From Mesostigma viride (lineage: Eukaryota; Streptophyta; Mesostigmatophyceae; Mesostigmatales; Mesostigmataceae), in assembly GCA_009746045.1 (NCBI GenBank), contig RPFO01000485.1, forward strand, positions 48,780-112,779: a stretch of 64,000 bases of DNA, given 5' to 3'. The notes under the pieces were generated by a model that saw only the letters and a list, made by a program, of their open reading frames with translations, was not told the DNA's origin and did not search any database. Position numbers and translations under genes: made by a program. This document shows, in pieces, positions 21,116 through 31,349 of this stretch (positions are counted from its first letter, which is position 1; the number at the start of each line of letters is the position of its first letter).

Positions 21116-21966
21116 TTGTCTGCGCTGCCTCCATTAGTGGATTATGCAACGGCCAGGGAGCGGGCTGATGCTTATTCACGCGTGGTATCCCGCAAGGGCC
21201 CTATCAACAAGAGCAACAATCAGAACTGCACACTTTACCCGCCAGGAGGCCCTTCCCACAAGATGCGGTATGCGACGCGGACGTGCAGCTGCACCCGCTG
21301 TCTCGATGTCATCAACGAGGGCGGCCGTGAAGCCGACCTTGCTGGCGGTGACGAAATTCTCCGTGATGGCACCGACGAACAGCTGCTTGGTGGCAGCCCC
21401 GAATCCGGCGCTGAAAAGCTGCACAGCGAGAGCCAGGATCTCGGCACTGAGGACTACCAGTGCCCGTTCCTTGTCAAGTATCTTGTGTGTCATGCCACGT
21501 TGAAGACCGGGATGTACACGCTGCGCGATGCTCCACACGCATTGCCGGATGATGCCCCAGGAGGCTCAGTGCCCACTCCTCAGAAGATTGTGAAATTCAC
21601 CAACGAGCTGAAGGAGAAGCTGAAACCTTTGATGGTCGACGCAGGGCTTCAACCGAGCGCTGCTCGCAATCTATTTTGAACCCAGAATCCCGACATGCCG
21701 CTGTCTTCGCTTGGCCAGTGTCAGAATGCGAGCAGGCGGATGCGCAGGAAGGATGGCAACAACAACAACGAGCTGGATAAAATGAGCGTGTACATTCAGG
21801 GCAAGCTATGCCGCGATGATCTGGATGATCATGCCTTTTACTTCTTCGGCGTCCCCGAGCACGAGGATGGCACACCTAGATTAGGGCTCAGAGATGGGGT
21901 CGTGTACGGCGATGGAGACCCTGCTCGTGGCGATGACGGCGTCTTCACTCTGATGATCACCACAAA
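21116..21966 (+). pseudogene. Unrecognised coding segment with one in-frame TGA, possible transposase or host exon
   Basis: One reading frame runs for about 285 codons, broken only by TGA at 21677, up to ITTK followed by GTAAAT, a plausible 5' splice site at 21967. I do not recognise it. Visible points are a Cys cluster (RTCSCTRCLD), a Cys/His stretch (YQCPFLVKYLVCHATLKTG), a Lys-rich helix (FTNELKEKLKPLMVDAG), and beyond the TGA an acidic part with YFFGVPEHEDG. A zinc-binding N-terminal region of a MULE-like transposase is conceivable, but no catalytic motif is seen. No in-frame ATG opens it, so it may be an internal exon. If it is a gene, the TGA marks it as decayed or misread. Confidence 0.35.
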
Positions 21967-22578
21967 GGTAAATTGTATTGATCAGGATAACGGCATGGGA
22001 GGGAACTTTGTACATTGCTGGCATATGCTTAGGGATGATGGCTTCTAATGATTCAGCTCTTCCTCAGTTTATCACCCACCTCCACCTGCCCGCCCGCCCG
22101 CCCGCCCGCCCGCCCGCCACAAACCAACCAACCAACCACCTGCCCACCAAACAGCCAGTTAACCAGCCAATCTATCAGCCAATAAATCAGCCAGCTATCA
22201 CGCCACTCTCTATCACCCATTGCGTCTATTCATGGCACGCTGTCGGGCACAATTTTCTTTCGTTGGCCCACTGCTGAAAAGGCAATAGTGCCATGTGTGG
22301 CCGCAGCAGTGCCATGGTCATCAGGGTAACTATGGTTGTTTCGCTACCTTAGCAGCCAAAGTGTCTCTAAAATCGACCTCTGACATGTAATATAGGACCA
22401 TGGCTATGCTAATTCTGATTTATTTTCGGATAGGAAGTTGGGTTGGTTACTTTGACTGTTATTGCTGACTGTGTTGTGCTGTTGCATTTTGTGCATTTTT
22501 TAAGCGCACATGTATGTTTAGTTATTTCTATTGAATGCAGGGAAAAGCTCCACAGTGGTATCCAAGGCTTTTCCGAAG
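21967..22578. other. Non-coding with CCCG repeat
   Basis: A (CCCG)n run at about 22089-22118 followed by AACC/AGCC repeats to about 22200. The rest is AT-rich and without a coding frame. It would be intron if the preceding segment is an exon. Confidence 0.4.
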
Positions 22579-22583
22579 ACCAT

Positions 22584-23155
22584 TGTTACGTCGCGTAACA
22601 ATTCGTTGTAGTTACGGACGTAAATTAGGTCTTTTGCCTCGGTTGTCCCTAGGTTTACGTTTAGGCTCCTACCGGGACATTATTGTCTTCGTAACAGTAC
22701 TGTGGTACATTGGGTGCCGTTGGGCGCCGCGCCGCGTACTTTACTAGTGGTCCTGATCCTGTGGTAGAATGTAGTGGACCAGCGTGCACCAGTAGATGTA
22801 GTGGACCAGCGTGCATCTGTAGGCGAGGGCCATGTCGGCCCGAGCGTGTTGGACCGTTGGTGACCATTTATGCGCGTTCTACCCCTTGTGTGTGCACTCG
22901 GCGTGTGTTAAATGAATTAACACATATTAGCTTGGGTCACGGCAGTGTAGTTGTGTTTCCTTCCTCTATTCCTGGAGTAAACGGGTTTGTGTAAATGGCT
23001 TATGGCGTATTATAGTAGCACTTACGTTAATGCATTGAGATCTGGATCGTCTCGTTCGTCTTTCGCTAGGGGTGTAAATAGAAGCGGCCTCACTAGTCTA
23101 GGTAGTATCAGGACAGGTAGAGGTAGAGGTGGTGGTAGATACCCGCGGCGTAACA
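22584..23155 (+). repeat. G1 5' LTR (572 bp)
   Basis: Starts TGTTACGTCGCGTAACA, a perfect short palindrome, and ends GCGGCGTAACA. Repeated at 34033-34604. Confidence 0.95.
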
Positions 23156-23698
23156 ATGGACTCGGAGGAATTTTAGGTAGAGAACCAGACGACGATCCCC
23201 TGCAACATAAGTCATCGAATCAACCCTTCCGCGGCTGGGAAAATGAAGACGACACCTCATACTTGACAGGTAATGGGTGGGTCGCCTGCGAGCTGGGGGG
23301 GTAGTGCTGCCCGATTCGGGACACGCCCTGCCTAGAAGATAGACCTGCTCGAAGCGGAAAATCCTTCTATAGATAGTTCCTTTCCCTCATTTCGTTTTCC
23401 TGAATGTTGCTTACTGTCTTAGATAGGTGATGTCGGAGATATATGATGTCGTAGATAGGTGATGGTTTCGTTTCGGTGTTAGTGAGACGATTAGCGTCTT
23501 GGTAGGATCCACCTTTTCCTTCGTGTTGCTGCTCATTAGACGGCCGCACTCGCAGAAATTCACTGGGTCGCTGACTTTAGGACTACGAGCGCTGGACCGT
23601 TGTCGCCCTCGTCATTTCGGTGATCCAGATAACCCAGCTAAGTCGACTCCTACCCCTTCCACTCCTATCGTGACTACTCAAGAACAAGGTGCGTTACC

Positions 23699-24091
23699 AT
23701 GAGCCAGCGGCGATCTTTTACTGCTCCTTCCCATTCTTCGAGCGATAATAGTCTAGCTAAATATTACGTAGTGATTACGCCTCAATGGTCCTCCATTTTC
23801 CTTTCTTGGTCCGACGCTAGGAAGATTGTCCAGAACCGTGTATACAACGTAATTAGGTATAAGAAATTTATGACCTTCGAAGAAGCTCAGCAGTTCCTTA
23901 TAGATCATAGCCAATCAGATTTAGGCCTGCACGTACGCCCTATTCCTCATGGTCGTCCTCCTGTAGAAGCTCTAGTCTTTGCTACCCCTCCTTCTTCTCC
24001 CACTAAACGGGCTGCATCTTCATCTACCTCAGATACTCCTCTCACTTTGGAGTTTGGCTCCCTATCCATTACTGTTGTTAAAAAGGATTGA
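23699..24091 (+). CDS. Viroplasmin/RNase H1 N-domain-like small protein
   Basis: 130 residues from ATG, the first gene of G1. Residues 21-70 (AKYYVVITPQWSSIFLSWSD, then NVIRYKKFMTFEEAQQFL) match the pattern of the caulimovirus viroplasmin / RNase H1 hybrid-binding domain: YVV, a central SW, then YKKF and EEAxxFL. In other proteins this fold binds RNA-DNA hybrids or double-stranded RNA. Here it stands alone, not fused to RNase H, followed by a Pro/Ser-rich tail. G2 keeps a 128-residue copy with only a few changes, so the ORF has been maintained. A role in reverse transcription or RNA handling is an inference. Confidence 0.6.
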   Translation: MSQRRSFTAPSHSSSDNSLAKYYVVITPQWSSIFLSWSDARKIVQNRVYNVIRYKKFMTFEEAQQFLIDHSQSDLGLHVRPIPHGRPPVEALVFATPPSSPTKRAASSSTSDTPLTLEFGSLSITVVKKD

Positions 24092-24182
24092 TTTTAATTT
24101 TGTTCTTGCTTTAGACCTTCAAGGTTTTTCCTTTTTCCTTTGTTGCTTTCATCTAGATCCCTATTCCTTTATTTAATTAAAA

Positions 24183-25916
24183 ATGGATCCAGTGGGTGGT
24201 AACATGTCGCCTATACCTACCAACACTCCTACTATGAATAATACTAATAATAATAATATTAACAATAACAACACTCGTGGTAACCGACGGGACTCCTTGG
24301 AAACGGTACACCATCTCACTCCTCATGGTAATCTTCGTACCTCACCTCCTTCTCCTGTTGCTGGTGGTCGCCGTCGTCCCTCACTTACCCCTCCTACCTA
24401 TGAACAACGTATGCAAGTCAGATTTAGTGATGACCCTTCCCTTACCTTGAACCAGGCCCCTGCCCCTCCTGCAACCTTGGCTCAACCCCCCAGCAGGTCC
24501 TCACTAACCAACAATGTTGCTAGGCCTCCTTCCCACCCTATGCCTTCCATGCCTGCGTTTAACACGGGTCGTGCCTCTGCCCCTGTCGGCCCTTCTGGGC
24601 GCCCTAGTGCAGTTCCCTTTTACCCACCTGCTTCCTGGTCCTACCCTGAGACGGCCTATGAGGCAGCCCAGGTCCCTACCCGTGTGGCTGATTTAGAAGT
24701 TAACAGTGATTTCAGCACCATGCCCCTAGATGATAGAAATTATGATCATTTTGCCTACTCCTCTCTTCGTGAGCAATATACTGTTCCCTTCTCCTATGGG
24801 CACCAGCCTGAAACGGTGGCCCCTTCTAGACCCCTACCCAAGACTTTTCCTCTTCCTTCCTTCTATCCCGCTTATATAGCAGTGGAAGATAGTGGCCCTA
24901 TGGGAAAAACTGACTCTTCTAATCCCCCTAAGCCTCCTGCTCTTCCCCTCTTTGCTAACCTTCCCAAGCTGGATGTCAAGTCTACCCCTCAACAGTTTTT
25001 CACCTTTATTATGTTGCTTACCCAGAACACAGAGTCGTGGCAGAATCATAATAGATGGCGTCTCTCTGATGCTGTATTAGTTCCTCACTATCTTACAACC
25101 TGCATTACTCCTGAGCTTGCTAACCTCATTCAGTGTGAGTCTCTGGCCTCTCATGCCTACCCTAACTCTGTAGCAGAATTGTTCAAGCGTTTAGAGAACC
25201 ATTTAGTCCCTCCTGATTCAGATTGGCAGGATAGATTAGCCTTTGGTACCTTGCAGCAGGGTACTAAATCATTTAAGGAGTATATGAAAGAGTTTGATGC
25301 TCAGATGGTACGAATTAGGGATTTGTCGGGTGCAGAAGTACGTGCTCGTTTCCTCCAAGGCCTCAGTAGACCCTTATTACGTGAAGTCAAGCGCCAGTTC
25401 TCTGCCTACCGTTTTACTGATCTGCCCCTCAAGCATGTGCGCCAGCATCTCTTGCGTGTAGCAGATTTCTTCACCACCCCTTCTCTTCCTACCCGTTCCC
25501 GTATTAATAATATTATCCTTACCCCTGAGGAGGAGAACTCCTATGTAGAAGAATTAGATATCTGTGTTACTGACCTTTCAGCCCTTGATGTCTCTCATAT
25601 CACATGCTATCATTGTAAGGAAGTAGGTCATCTTAAACGTGAGTGCCCCAAGTTCCTTTCGGGTGCTCCCCCTCATCCCGACGCTCGCCCTCCTCGTACC
25701 CCTCAGCGTGCTCCTATTCGTCCCACTTCAGGACGCATTCCTTCAGCTACCCCTAGTAGGCTGAATGCTGTGCAGACAGGATCCCCAGGGTTCCCCTATG
25801 ATAATCAGGCTCCCGCACCCTCTTCAATCCCTCGTGACCCTCCAGCAGTGGCTTTTCCGCCAGGGTCTTCTTCGGGGTTAGTTCCTATGGATTTGGGGGG
25901 GGAGGGGGAACAGTAG
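24183..25916 (+). CDS. gag: G1 GAG polyprotein with zinc knuckle
   Basis: 577 residues from ATG; forms the particle and binds RNA. An Asn-rich start (AAT microsatellite) and Pro/Ser-rich leader precede the retrotransposon GAG domain at about residues 255-420 (QFFTFIMLLTQNTESWQ, LFKRLENHLVPPDSDWQDRL, FKEYMKEFDAQMVRIRDL). A CCHC knuckle follows, CYHCKEVGHLKREC, near residue 477. The stop TAG is at 25914. The pol frame is -1 relative to gag and already open across the GGGGGGGGAGGGGG run at about 25895-25908, so Gag-Pol could be made by slippage there. Confidence 0.88.
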   Translation: MDPVGGNMSPIPTNTPTMNNTNNNNINNNNTRGNRRDSLETVHHLTPHGNLRTSPPSPVAGGRRRPSLTPPTYEQRMQVRFSDDPSLTLNQAPAPPATLAQPPSRSSLTNNVARPPSHPMPSMPAFNTGRASAPVGPSGRPSAVPFYPPASWSYPETAYEAAQVPTRVADLEVNSDFSTMPLDDRNYDHFAYSSLREQYTVPFSYGHQPETVAPSRPLPKTFPLPSFYPAYIAVEDSGPMGKTDSSNPPKPPALPLFANLPKLDVKSTPQQFFTFIMLLTQNTESWQNHNRWRLSDAVLVPHYLTTCITPELANLIQCESLASHAYPNSVAELFKRLENHLVPPDSDWQDRLAFGTLQQGTKSFKEYMKEFDAQMVRIRDLSGAEVRARFLQGLSRPLLREVKRQFSAYRFTDLPLKHVRQHLLRVADFFTTPSLPTRSRINNIILTPEEENSYVEELDICVTDLSALDVSHITCYHCKEVGHLKRECPKFLSGAPPHPDARPPRTPQRAPIRPTSGRIPSATPSRLNAVQTGSPGFPYDNQAPAPSSIPRDPPAVAFPPGSSSGLVPMDLGGEGEQ

Positions 25917-25921
25917 GCCTG

Positions 25922-27190
25922 TCAGCCGGGGGTAACCTGGACAGGTCCTTAGATAGTACCCCAGATAATAATTTTTGCTTGCCTGTTTTTATAACCTCTG
26001 TAGGAGCTGAATCATCCCTACCACTACGTGTGCGTCCTCTTATGTTCTTGAATGGTGGCTTAACCGTCCCTCATACTGTTGTAGACCCCTTCCTGCATGC
26101 TGATGAACTCTTGAATGTCTCTGTGTTAGTGGATAGCGGTGCGGCTAGCTCCTTTGTGAGCGAGGCCCTAGTTAGGCGTTTAGGACTAGTCCCTACCCCT
26201 CACACAAAAACTGTCACTGTCCATTATGCTGACGGTCGCACCAGTCATTCCCCGGGTACGGTGTCCCTTCCCCTGGTCATACAAGGACGTACGGTCAACC
26301 TGACGGCCACTATAGGCCCTATCACTACAGCTGATGTATTACTAGGATTAGATTGGCACCAGGATAATAAAATTACTATTAATTATGATACTATGGTCAT
26401 TTGGTTTCCAGATAGTTCTTACTGGGTACCAGAACGTCATTATAGATTAGAAAATTTATCCTTGGTAGATATTACTCCTCCTATACCTGTTGATCCTCCT
26501 GTGAGACCTATACCTGAAGTATTAATGTCCAATGACGAATTGCGATCTGAACTAAAGGAATATGGATACCTATTATGTATGTTCCTTCAGTTAGAAGTAC
26601 AAGAGATACCTATCCCTAATAATAGTGTGGATATAGATGTAAACACAGTGGATACAATAGGAGTGGGATTTACTGAAAATGAAATAGTAAGATACATGGC
26701 TGTGATAGATTCCTCAAAAGTATTTGAAGAAAAGACTCCTTCTTATCCTCCTCCTCCTTCTGTTTTACACCGTGTAGTTATCAAGGACGGTGCAGTTCCT
26801 ACGCACTCTCCGATGTATAGAATGGGCCCTACCGAATTAAAGGAACTAAAACAGATTTTAGTATCACTATTAGAAGCAGGATTGATAGAGCCTAGTAACT
26901 CCCCCTACTCCGCTGGTGTCTTGTTAGTTCCTAAGCCAAATGGCAAGTTTCGCCTAGTTACTGATTATAGGAAGTTAAACGATATTACTGTGAAGTCTAA
27001 ATACCCTCTACCTCGTATTGATGATATATTTAATAAGGTTAAAGGTTCTACCTGTTTCACAGTACTAGATTGTGCGGATGGTTTTTGGCAACTACGTATA
27101 GCTCCTGAGGATTGCCACAAAACCGCCTTTGCAACTCCTTTTGGGCATTACCAGTTTAGAGTAGCGGCTATGGGACTCTGTAACTCTCCT
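25922..27190 (+). pseudogene. pol: G1 pol, first part: protease and N-terminal reverse transcriptase
   Basis: This frame starts without an ATG in the -1 frame to gag. It encodes a retropepsin with VLVDSGAASSFVSEALV (catalytic D-S-G) and VLLGLDWHQ, then a linker. RT follows: FRLVTDYRKLNDITVKSKYP, FTVLDCADGFWQLRIA with the first catalytic Asp, and AAMGLCNSP. It is cut exactly inside the conserved LCNSP-ASFQ block by the palindromic insert. The insert brings an in-frame stop, giving a truncated RT without the YxDD box. G2 shows the unbroken sequence at this site. Confidence 0.9.
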
Positions 27191-28409
27191 AGTTACGTTA
27201 AATAGTGCCAGAACCTTTTGCCGCCTGAGGCAAATCGGGCCGGAACACTATTTTGCCCGGAATAACCACTTCCGAGCACCCAAGTTAATTCGGCCGAATT
27301 AACTTGGGTGCTCGGAAGTGGTTATTCCGGGCAAAATAGTGTTCCGGCCCGATTTGCCTCAGGCGGCAAAAGGTTCTGGCACTATTTAACGTAACTAAAA
27401 CCTGGCCTCGTGGAGGGGGGACGAAGAGCCCGAGACATCCGCCTAGGCCGCTGAGCACGCACCACTAAATGCGTCGGAGCTGCCTCAGTGAGGATTCGAA
27501 CCCCTGACCTCCAAGGTGCACAGGTTTTAGTTACGTTAAATAGTGCCAGAACCTTTTGCCGCCTGAGGCAAATCGGGCCGGAACACTATTTTGCCCGGAA
27601 TAACCACTTCCGAGCACCCAAGTTAATTCGGCCGAATTAACTTGGGTGCTCGGAAGTGGTTATTCCGGGCAAAATAGTGTTCCGGCCCGATTTGCCTCAG
27701 GCGGCAAAAGGTTCTGGCACTATTTAACGTAACTAAAACCTGTGCACCTTGGAGGTCAGGGGTTCGAATCCTCACTGAGGCAGCTCCGACGCATTTAGTG
27801 GTGCGTGCTCAGCGGCCTAGGCGGATGTCTCGGGCTCTTCGTCCCCCTCCACGAGGCCAGGTTTTAGTTACGTTAAATAGTGCCAGAACCTTTTGCCGCC
27901 TGAGGCAAATCGGGCCGGAACACTATTTTGCCCGGAATAACCACTTCCGAGCACCCAAGTTAATTCGGCCGAATTAACTTGGGTGCTCGGAAGTGGTTAT
28001 TCCGGGCAAAATAGTGTTCCGGCCCGATTTGCCTCAGGCGGCAAAAGGTTCTGGCACTATTTAACGTAACTAAAACCTGTGCACCTTGGAGGTCAGGGGT
28101 TCGAATCCTCACTGAGGCAGCTCCGACGCATTTAGTGGTGCGTGCTCAGCGGCCTAGGCGGATGTCTCGGGCTCTTCGTCCCCCCTCCACGAGGCCAGGT
28201 TTTAGTTACGTTAAATAGTGCCAGAACCTTTTGCCGCCTGAGGCAAATCGGGCCGGAACACTATTTTGCCCGGAATAACCACTTCCGAGCACCCAAGTTA
28301 ATTCGGCCGAATTAACTTGGGTGCTCGGAAGTGGTTATTCCGGGCAAAATAGTGTTCCGGCCCGATTTGCCTCAGGCGGCAAAAGGTTCTGGCACTATTT
28401 AACGTAACT
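27191..28409. mobile_element. Composite palindromic insert, four hairpins and three B-box spacers
   Basis: Structure P-S(rev)-P-S-P-S-P. The four P units (27191-27396, 27529-27734, 27866-28071, 28204-28409) are perfect 206-nt palindromes centred on CGG/CCG, ending AGTTACGTTAAATAG. The three spacers (27397-27528 reversed, 27735-27865, 28072-28203) are the same 131-132-nt sequence with inverted ends AAAACCTG/CAGGTTTT. CTCCT flanks the insert (27186-27190 and 28410-28414). Because the element ends in GTAACT as the target does, the direct repeat extends to GTAACTCTCCT. G2 at 44515-44530 shows the empty site. No protein is encoded. No known family is recognised. Confidence 0.9.
27761..27771 (+). 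other. tRNA-type B-box in the spacers
   Basis: GGTTCGAATCC matches the Pol III internal B-box exactly; it recurs at 28098-28108 and in reverse at 27492-27502. AGGTC before the T-stem looks like a tRNA variable loop. CTGAGGC (27775-27781) pairs with GCCTCAG (27694-27700) in the adjacent hairpin, spanning 89 nt in all with a trailing A. No proper D-arm or anticodon loop with U33 was found. Confidence 0.55.
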
Positions 28410-29887
28410 CTCCTGCCTCTTTCCAAATGTTAATGAATGAAGTGCTTAGACCTGTTATGGGAAATTCGCATCTCCCTCAAGTGTCCTCTGATTTAAAGGA
28501 TCCTTCCTTCTCCTCTGTTTCTTTATCTGAGCATGACCGTTCTTGTGCTCAAGCTTACTTAGATGATATCCTTATTTATTCTCCTGATTTTGAAACGCAC
28601 CTACGTGATTTGAAGAAAGTACTAGAAATCATGGCTGAAAATTCTTTATGGGCGCGCCGTGCTAAGGTTCGCTCTGGTAGAAGTGTCCCATTCTTAGGGC
28701 ACGTTCTGTCAGATGCCGGGGTTGCTACCGACCCTGACAAGACTAAGTCAATTCAGGAATGGCCTACCCCTACCGACGTTAAAGGTGTACGTAGCTTTCT
28801 AGGAATTGCTTCTTACTATAGGCGTTTTATCCCGCGTTTCGCAACTATAGCAGCCCCTATTAATCATCTATTAAAGAAGGATATCCCCTTTGTTTGGAGT
28901 AGTGAATGTCAGTCGGCTTTTCAGTGCCTAAAATCCCTACTCCTTTCCCCTCCTGTACTCATCCTACCGGATACTACTAAACCCTTTGTTGTGGCTACAG
29001 ATGCTAGTAAGGTAGCTATAGGTGGCGTCCTTCTCCAGGATCAGGGTCAGGGCTTACAGCCAATTGAGTATATCTCTAGGACAATGCTCCCTGCGGAGCG
29101 TAACTATCCCGTACACCAGCAGGAACTCTTAGCGGTGGTGTATTGTTGCCACGCGTGGCAGCACTTTCTTAAAGGTGCTCAATTTGATGTCTGCCTGAAT
29201 GAACCCTGTGAACTAGATCCTTATAGATTAGTTATCCAAACGGATCACCGTCCCCTTACCCATCTTCTCTCCCAACCCAACCTTACCCCTCGGCAAGCGC
29301 GCTGGATGGAATTTTTAGCACAGTTTTCCCCTTTTAAACTTCAGTATGTCAAGGGTGTAGATAACATAGTACCAGATGCACTCTCTCGTCGTGCAGACTA
29401 CTCCTTTTTCGAGGACCTTGATGTTCTCAATACTACTCTAGTTCCTACTACTATGGGTGTAACCCCTTATGGTGAACTACCTGATGATGAATCCTATGCC
29501 TACCTCTTTCATACAGCTGTTCGCATGCCTGATCTCCTTTCTCACGTAGGACTCTCTCTCCCGTGTGAGGCCCTTCCCGTGGCCTCGGTGGGGGGGGAGG
29601 GGAAAAATAAAATTTCTATACCGCTTAGCCATATAGCGACTAGGTCAGGAAAGTCTTATGAAAACGTAGTCCCTCTAGGACCTCCCCTTCTCTTTGGCAA
29701 GGCGGTAGGAGATCTCTTTAAACCTGTTCTGGATACCTCTGTAGCGATGCCTACCTCTGATCTTGAACGCCTTATTAGTAGATTTACGGCCACTGAGCCG
29801 GAAGCATTAGCTGCCATTGCTGCACATCCCCAACAATTAGGCAAGCATCCTTGTAAATTTGTAGGTGGGTTTTTATATGTGCAGTAG
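28410..29887 (+). pseudogene. pol: G1 pol, second part: RT palm and RNase H
   Basis: Resumes the RT after the insert with SFQMLMNEVLRPVM, then the YxDD box AYLDDILIYS and the RT connection (GHVLSDAGVATDPDKTK). RNase H follows: VVATDASKVAIGGVL (Asp), ERNYPVHQQELLAVVY (Glu), IQTDHRPLTHLL (Asp) and NIVPDALSRR. A single T missing at about 29887, compared with G2 (GTGCAGTAGC versus GTGCAGTTAGC), makes a stop and separates the integrase. Confidence 0.9.
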
Positions 29888-31275
29888 CAGATTCTCCCCC
29901 TCAATGGCGCCTGTATGTCCCTCCTATCTGTCGCTCCTCCTTGCTCTTTGAGTTGCATGACTTAGCTGCTCATCAGGGTGGTAAACGGGTACGGGACTTA
30001 GTAGCCCGCTCTTATTACTGGCCTTCCCTTTATAAGGATGTAGATGAGTATGTTAGAACTTGTCAATCTTGCCAGGAGATGAAACCCAATAACGTAGGAC
30101 AGATAGCAGAACCTAGGACCTTGCCTGACCCCATCATGCCGTGGGATTCTATCATGATGGATTTTGTAGGACCTTTTAGAAAGAATGATAGGGGCAATGC
30201 CCAAATCCTTGTGTTCATAGATCGTTTTACTCGTATGTGCCATCTTGTGCCGTGTCCTTTAGAACTCACAGCACGTGATTGCGCACGCCTATACCTCAAT
30301 AATGTATACAGATATCATGGTTTGAGTAGGCAGTTTATTAGTGATAAGGATAAGTTATTTACCTCAGATTTTTGGCAGCAGTTTTTCGCTGCCATCGGTA
30401 CCAAGGTTACCTACGGTACTGCCTACCACTCCTCCTCCTCTCATTTAGTAGAGCGTCTTAATAGGGTAGTAGAAGAAGCGCTTAGGCACTATGTTAATGG
30501 CTCGGGTAGTGATTGGGAGGATTATTTATGTTTGGTAGAGTTCTCCCTCAACAATTGTCCCCAAGCTGCGCATGGATATACGCCCTTCTTCTTAGATACT
30601 GGTAGACAGCCTCTTACTCCTACCTCTCTCTTAGCTAGTCCTCTACGGGACAAGGATGATGTGTCCCGAGATACTGTAGAAGGTGTACAGTCCTTACTAC
30701 TAGATAGAATGAAAACTGCTCATGACCACGCGATCTCAGGGTACCAAAAAGCTCAGTCTAAGTACCTTGCTAGGTTGCGTGCCTCCTTAGATAGAAGAGC
30801 ACCTGAGATAGAAATAGGAGATCTAGTATTAGTAGAAGGCCCCCGTGTTGGCCGTTTTGCTCATAAGTTTGAAGCAGAACTTAAGGTCAAACTTAGGCCC
30901 GCCTTCTTAGGACCCTTCCATGTTTTGTCTAGAGTAGGAAATTTCCTATATAAAGTCGATATCCCTACCTCTTGGCAGACACATTCGAACACCTTCCATA
31001 GGAGCCAGCTAAAACTGTACCACCCTAGTACGTTCGCTGGTAGAGAGCTAGCGCCTGCCCCTTTAGAGCATAACCCTGACACTGGGGAAGTAGAAGACGA
31101 AGTAGAAAGCATCGTGGCCCATAGAGATATCAAAAAGGGCCGCGGTACCCAGCGTCAGTACAAAGTGAAGTGGATGTATGCTCGTAGTGAAGTAGATAAG
31201 GTCTGGTATACGGAAAGCGAGCTAGATGGGTGTAGTCGCTTGCTGCAGGAATATAAAACCCTGCACAAGCTTTAG
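29888..31275 (+). pseudogene. pol: G1 integrase with chromodomain
   Basis: Integrase end of the polyprotein, set off by a one-base deletion. It has the HHCC zinc finger (ELHDLAAHQGGKR, YVRTCQSCQEMK), the DDE core (MMDFVGPF, QFISDKDKLFTSDFW, HLVERLNRVVEEAL) and the C-terminal GPF/Y-like region (KLRPAFLGPFHVLSRVGNFL). A chromodomain closes it: VESIVAHRDIKKGRGTQR, QYKVKWMYARSEVDKVWY, ESELDGCSRLLQEY. In chromoviruses that module binds histone marks and steers integration. It stops at 31275, about 75 nt before the next ATG. Confidence 0.92.
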
Positions 31276-31349
31276 CGTAGACCTTCTCCTCTCTTATATT
31301 ATGCCTGCTGTCGACGGGTGGTTGGTTGTCCCCCCCCTCCGCAGCCGTC

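Noticed and set aside
22710-23304. Open frames inside the G1 LTR and leader, repeated at 34159, 40053 and 50272
   Set aside because: They follow the LTR sequence, differ in frame between copies and show no protein motif; the LTR and leader functions explain the sequence.
27694-27782. Functional tRNA gene or permuted tRNA in the palindromic insert
   Set aside because: There is a good B-box and acceptor complementarity, but no canonical D-arm, no U33 and no plausible anticodon loop.
27191-28409. CRISPR-like array (repeats separated by spacers)
   Set aside because: The repeats are 206-nt palindromes, the spacers are identical to one another rather than unique, and the setting is eukaryotic.
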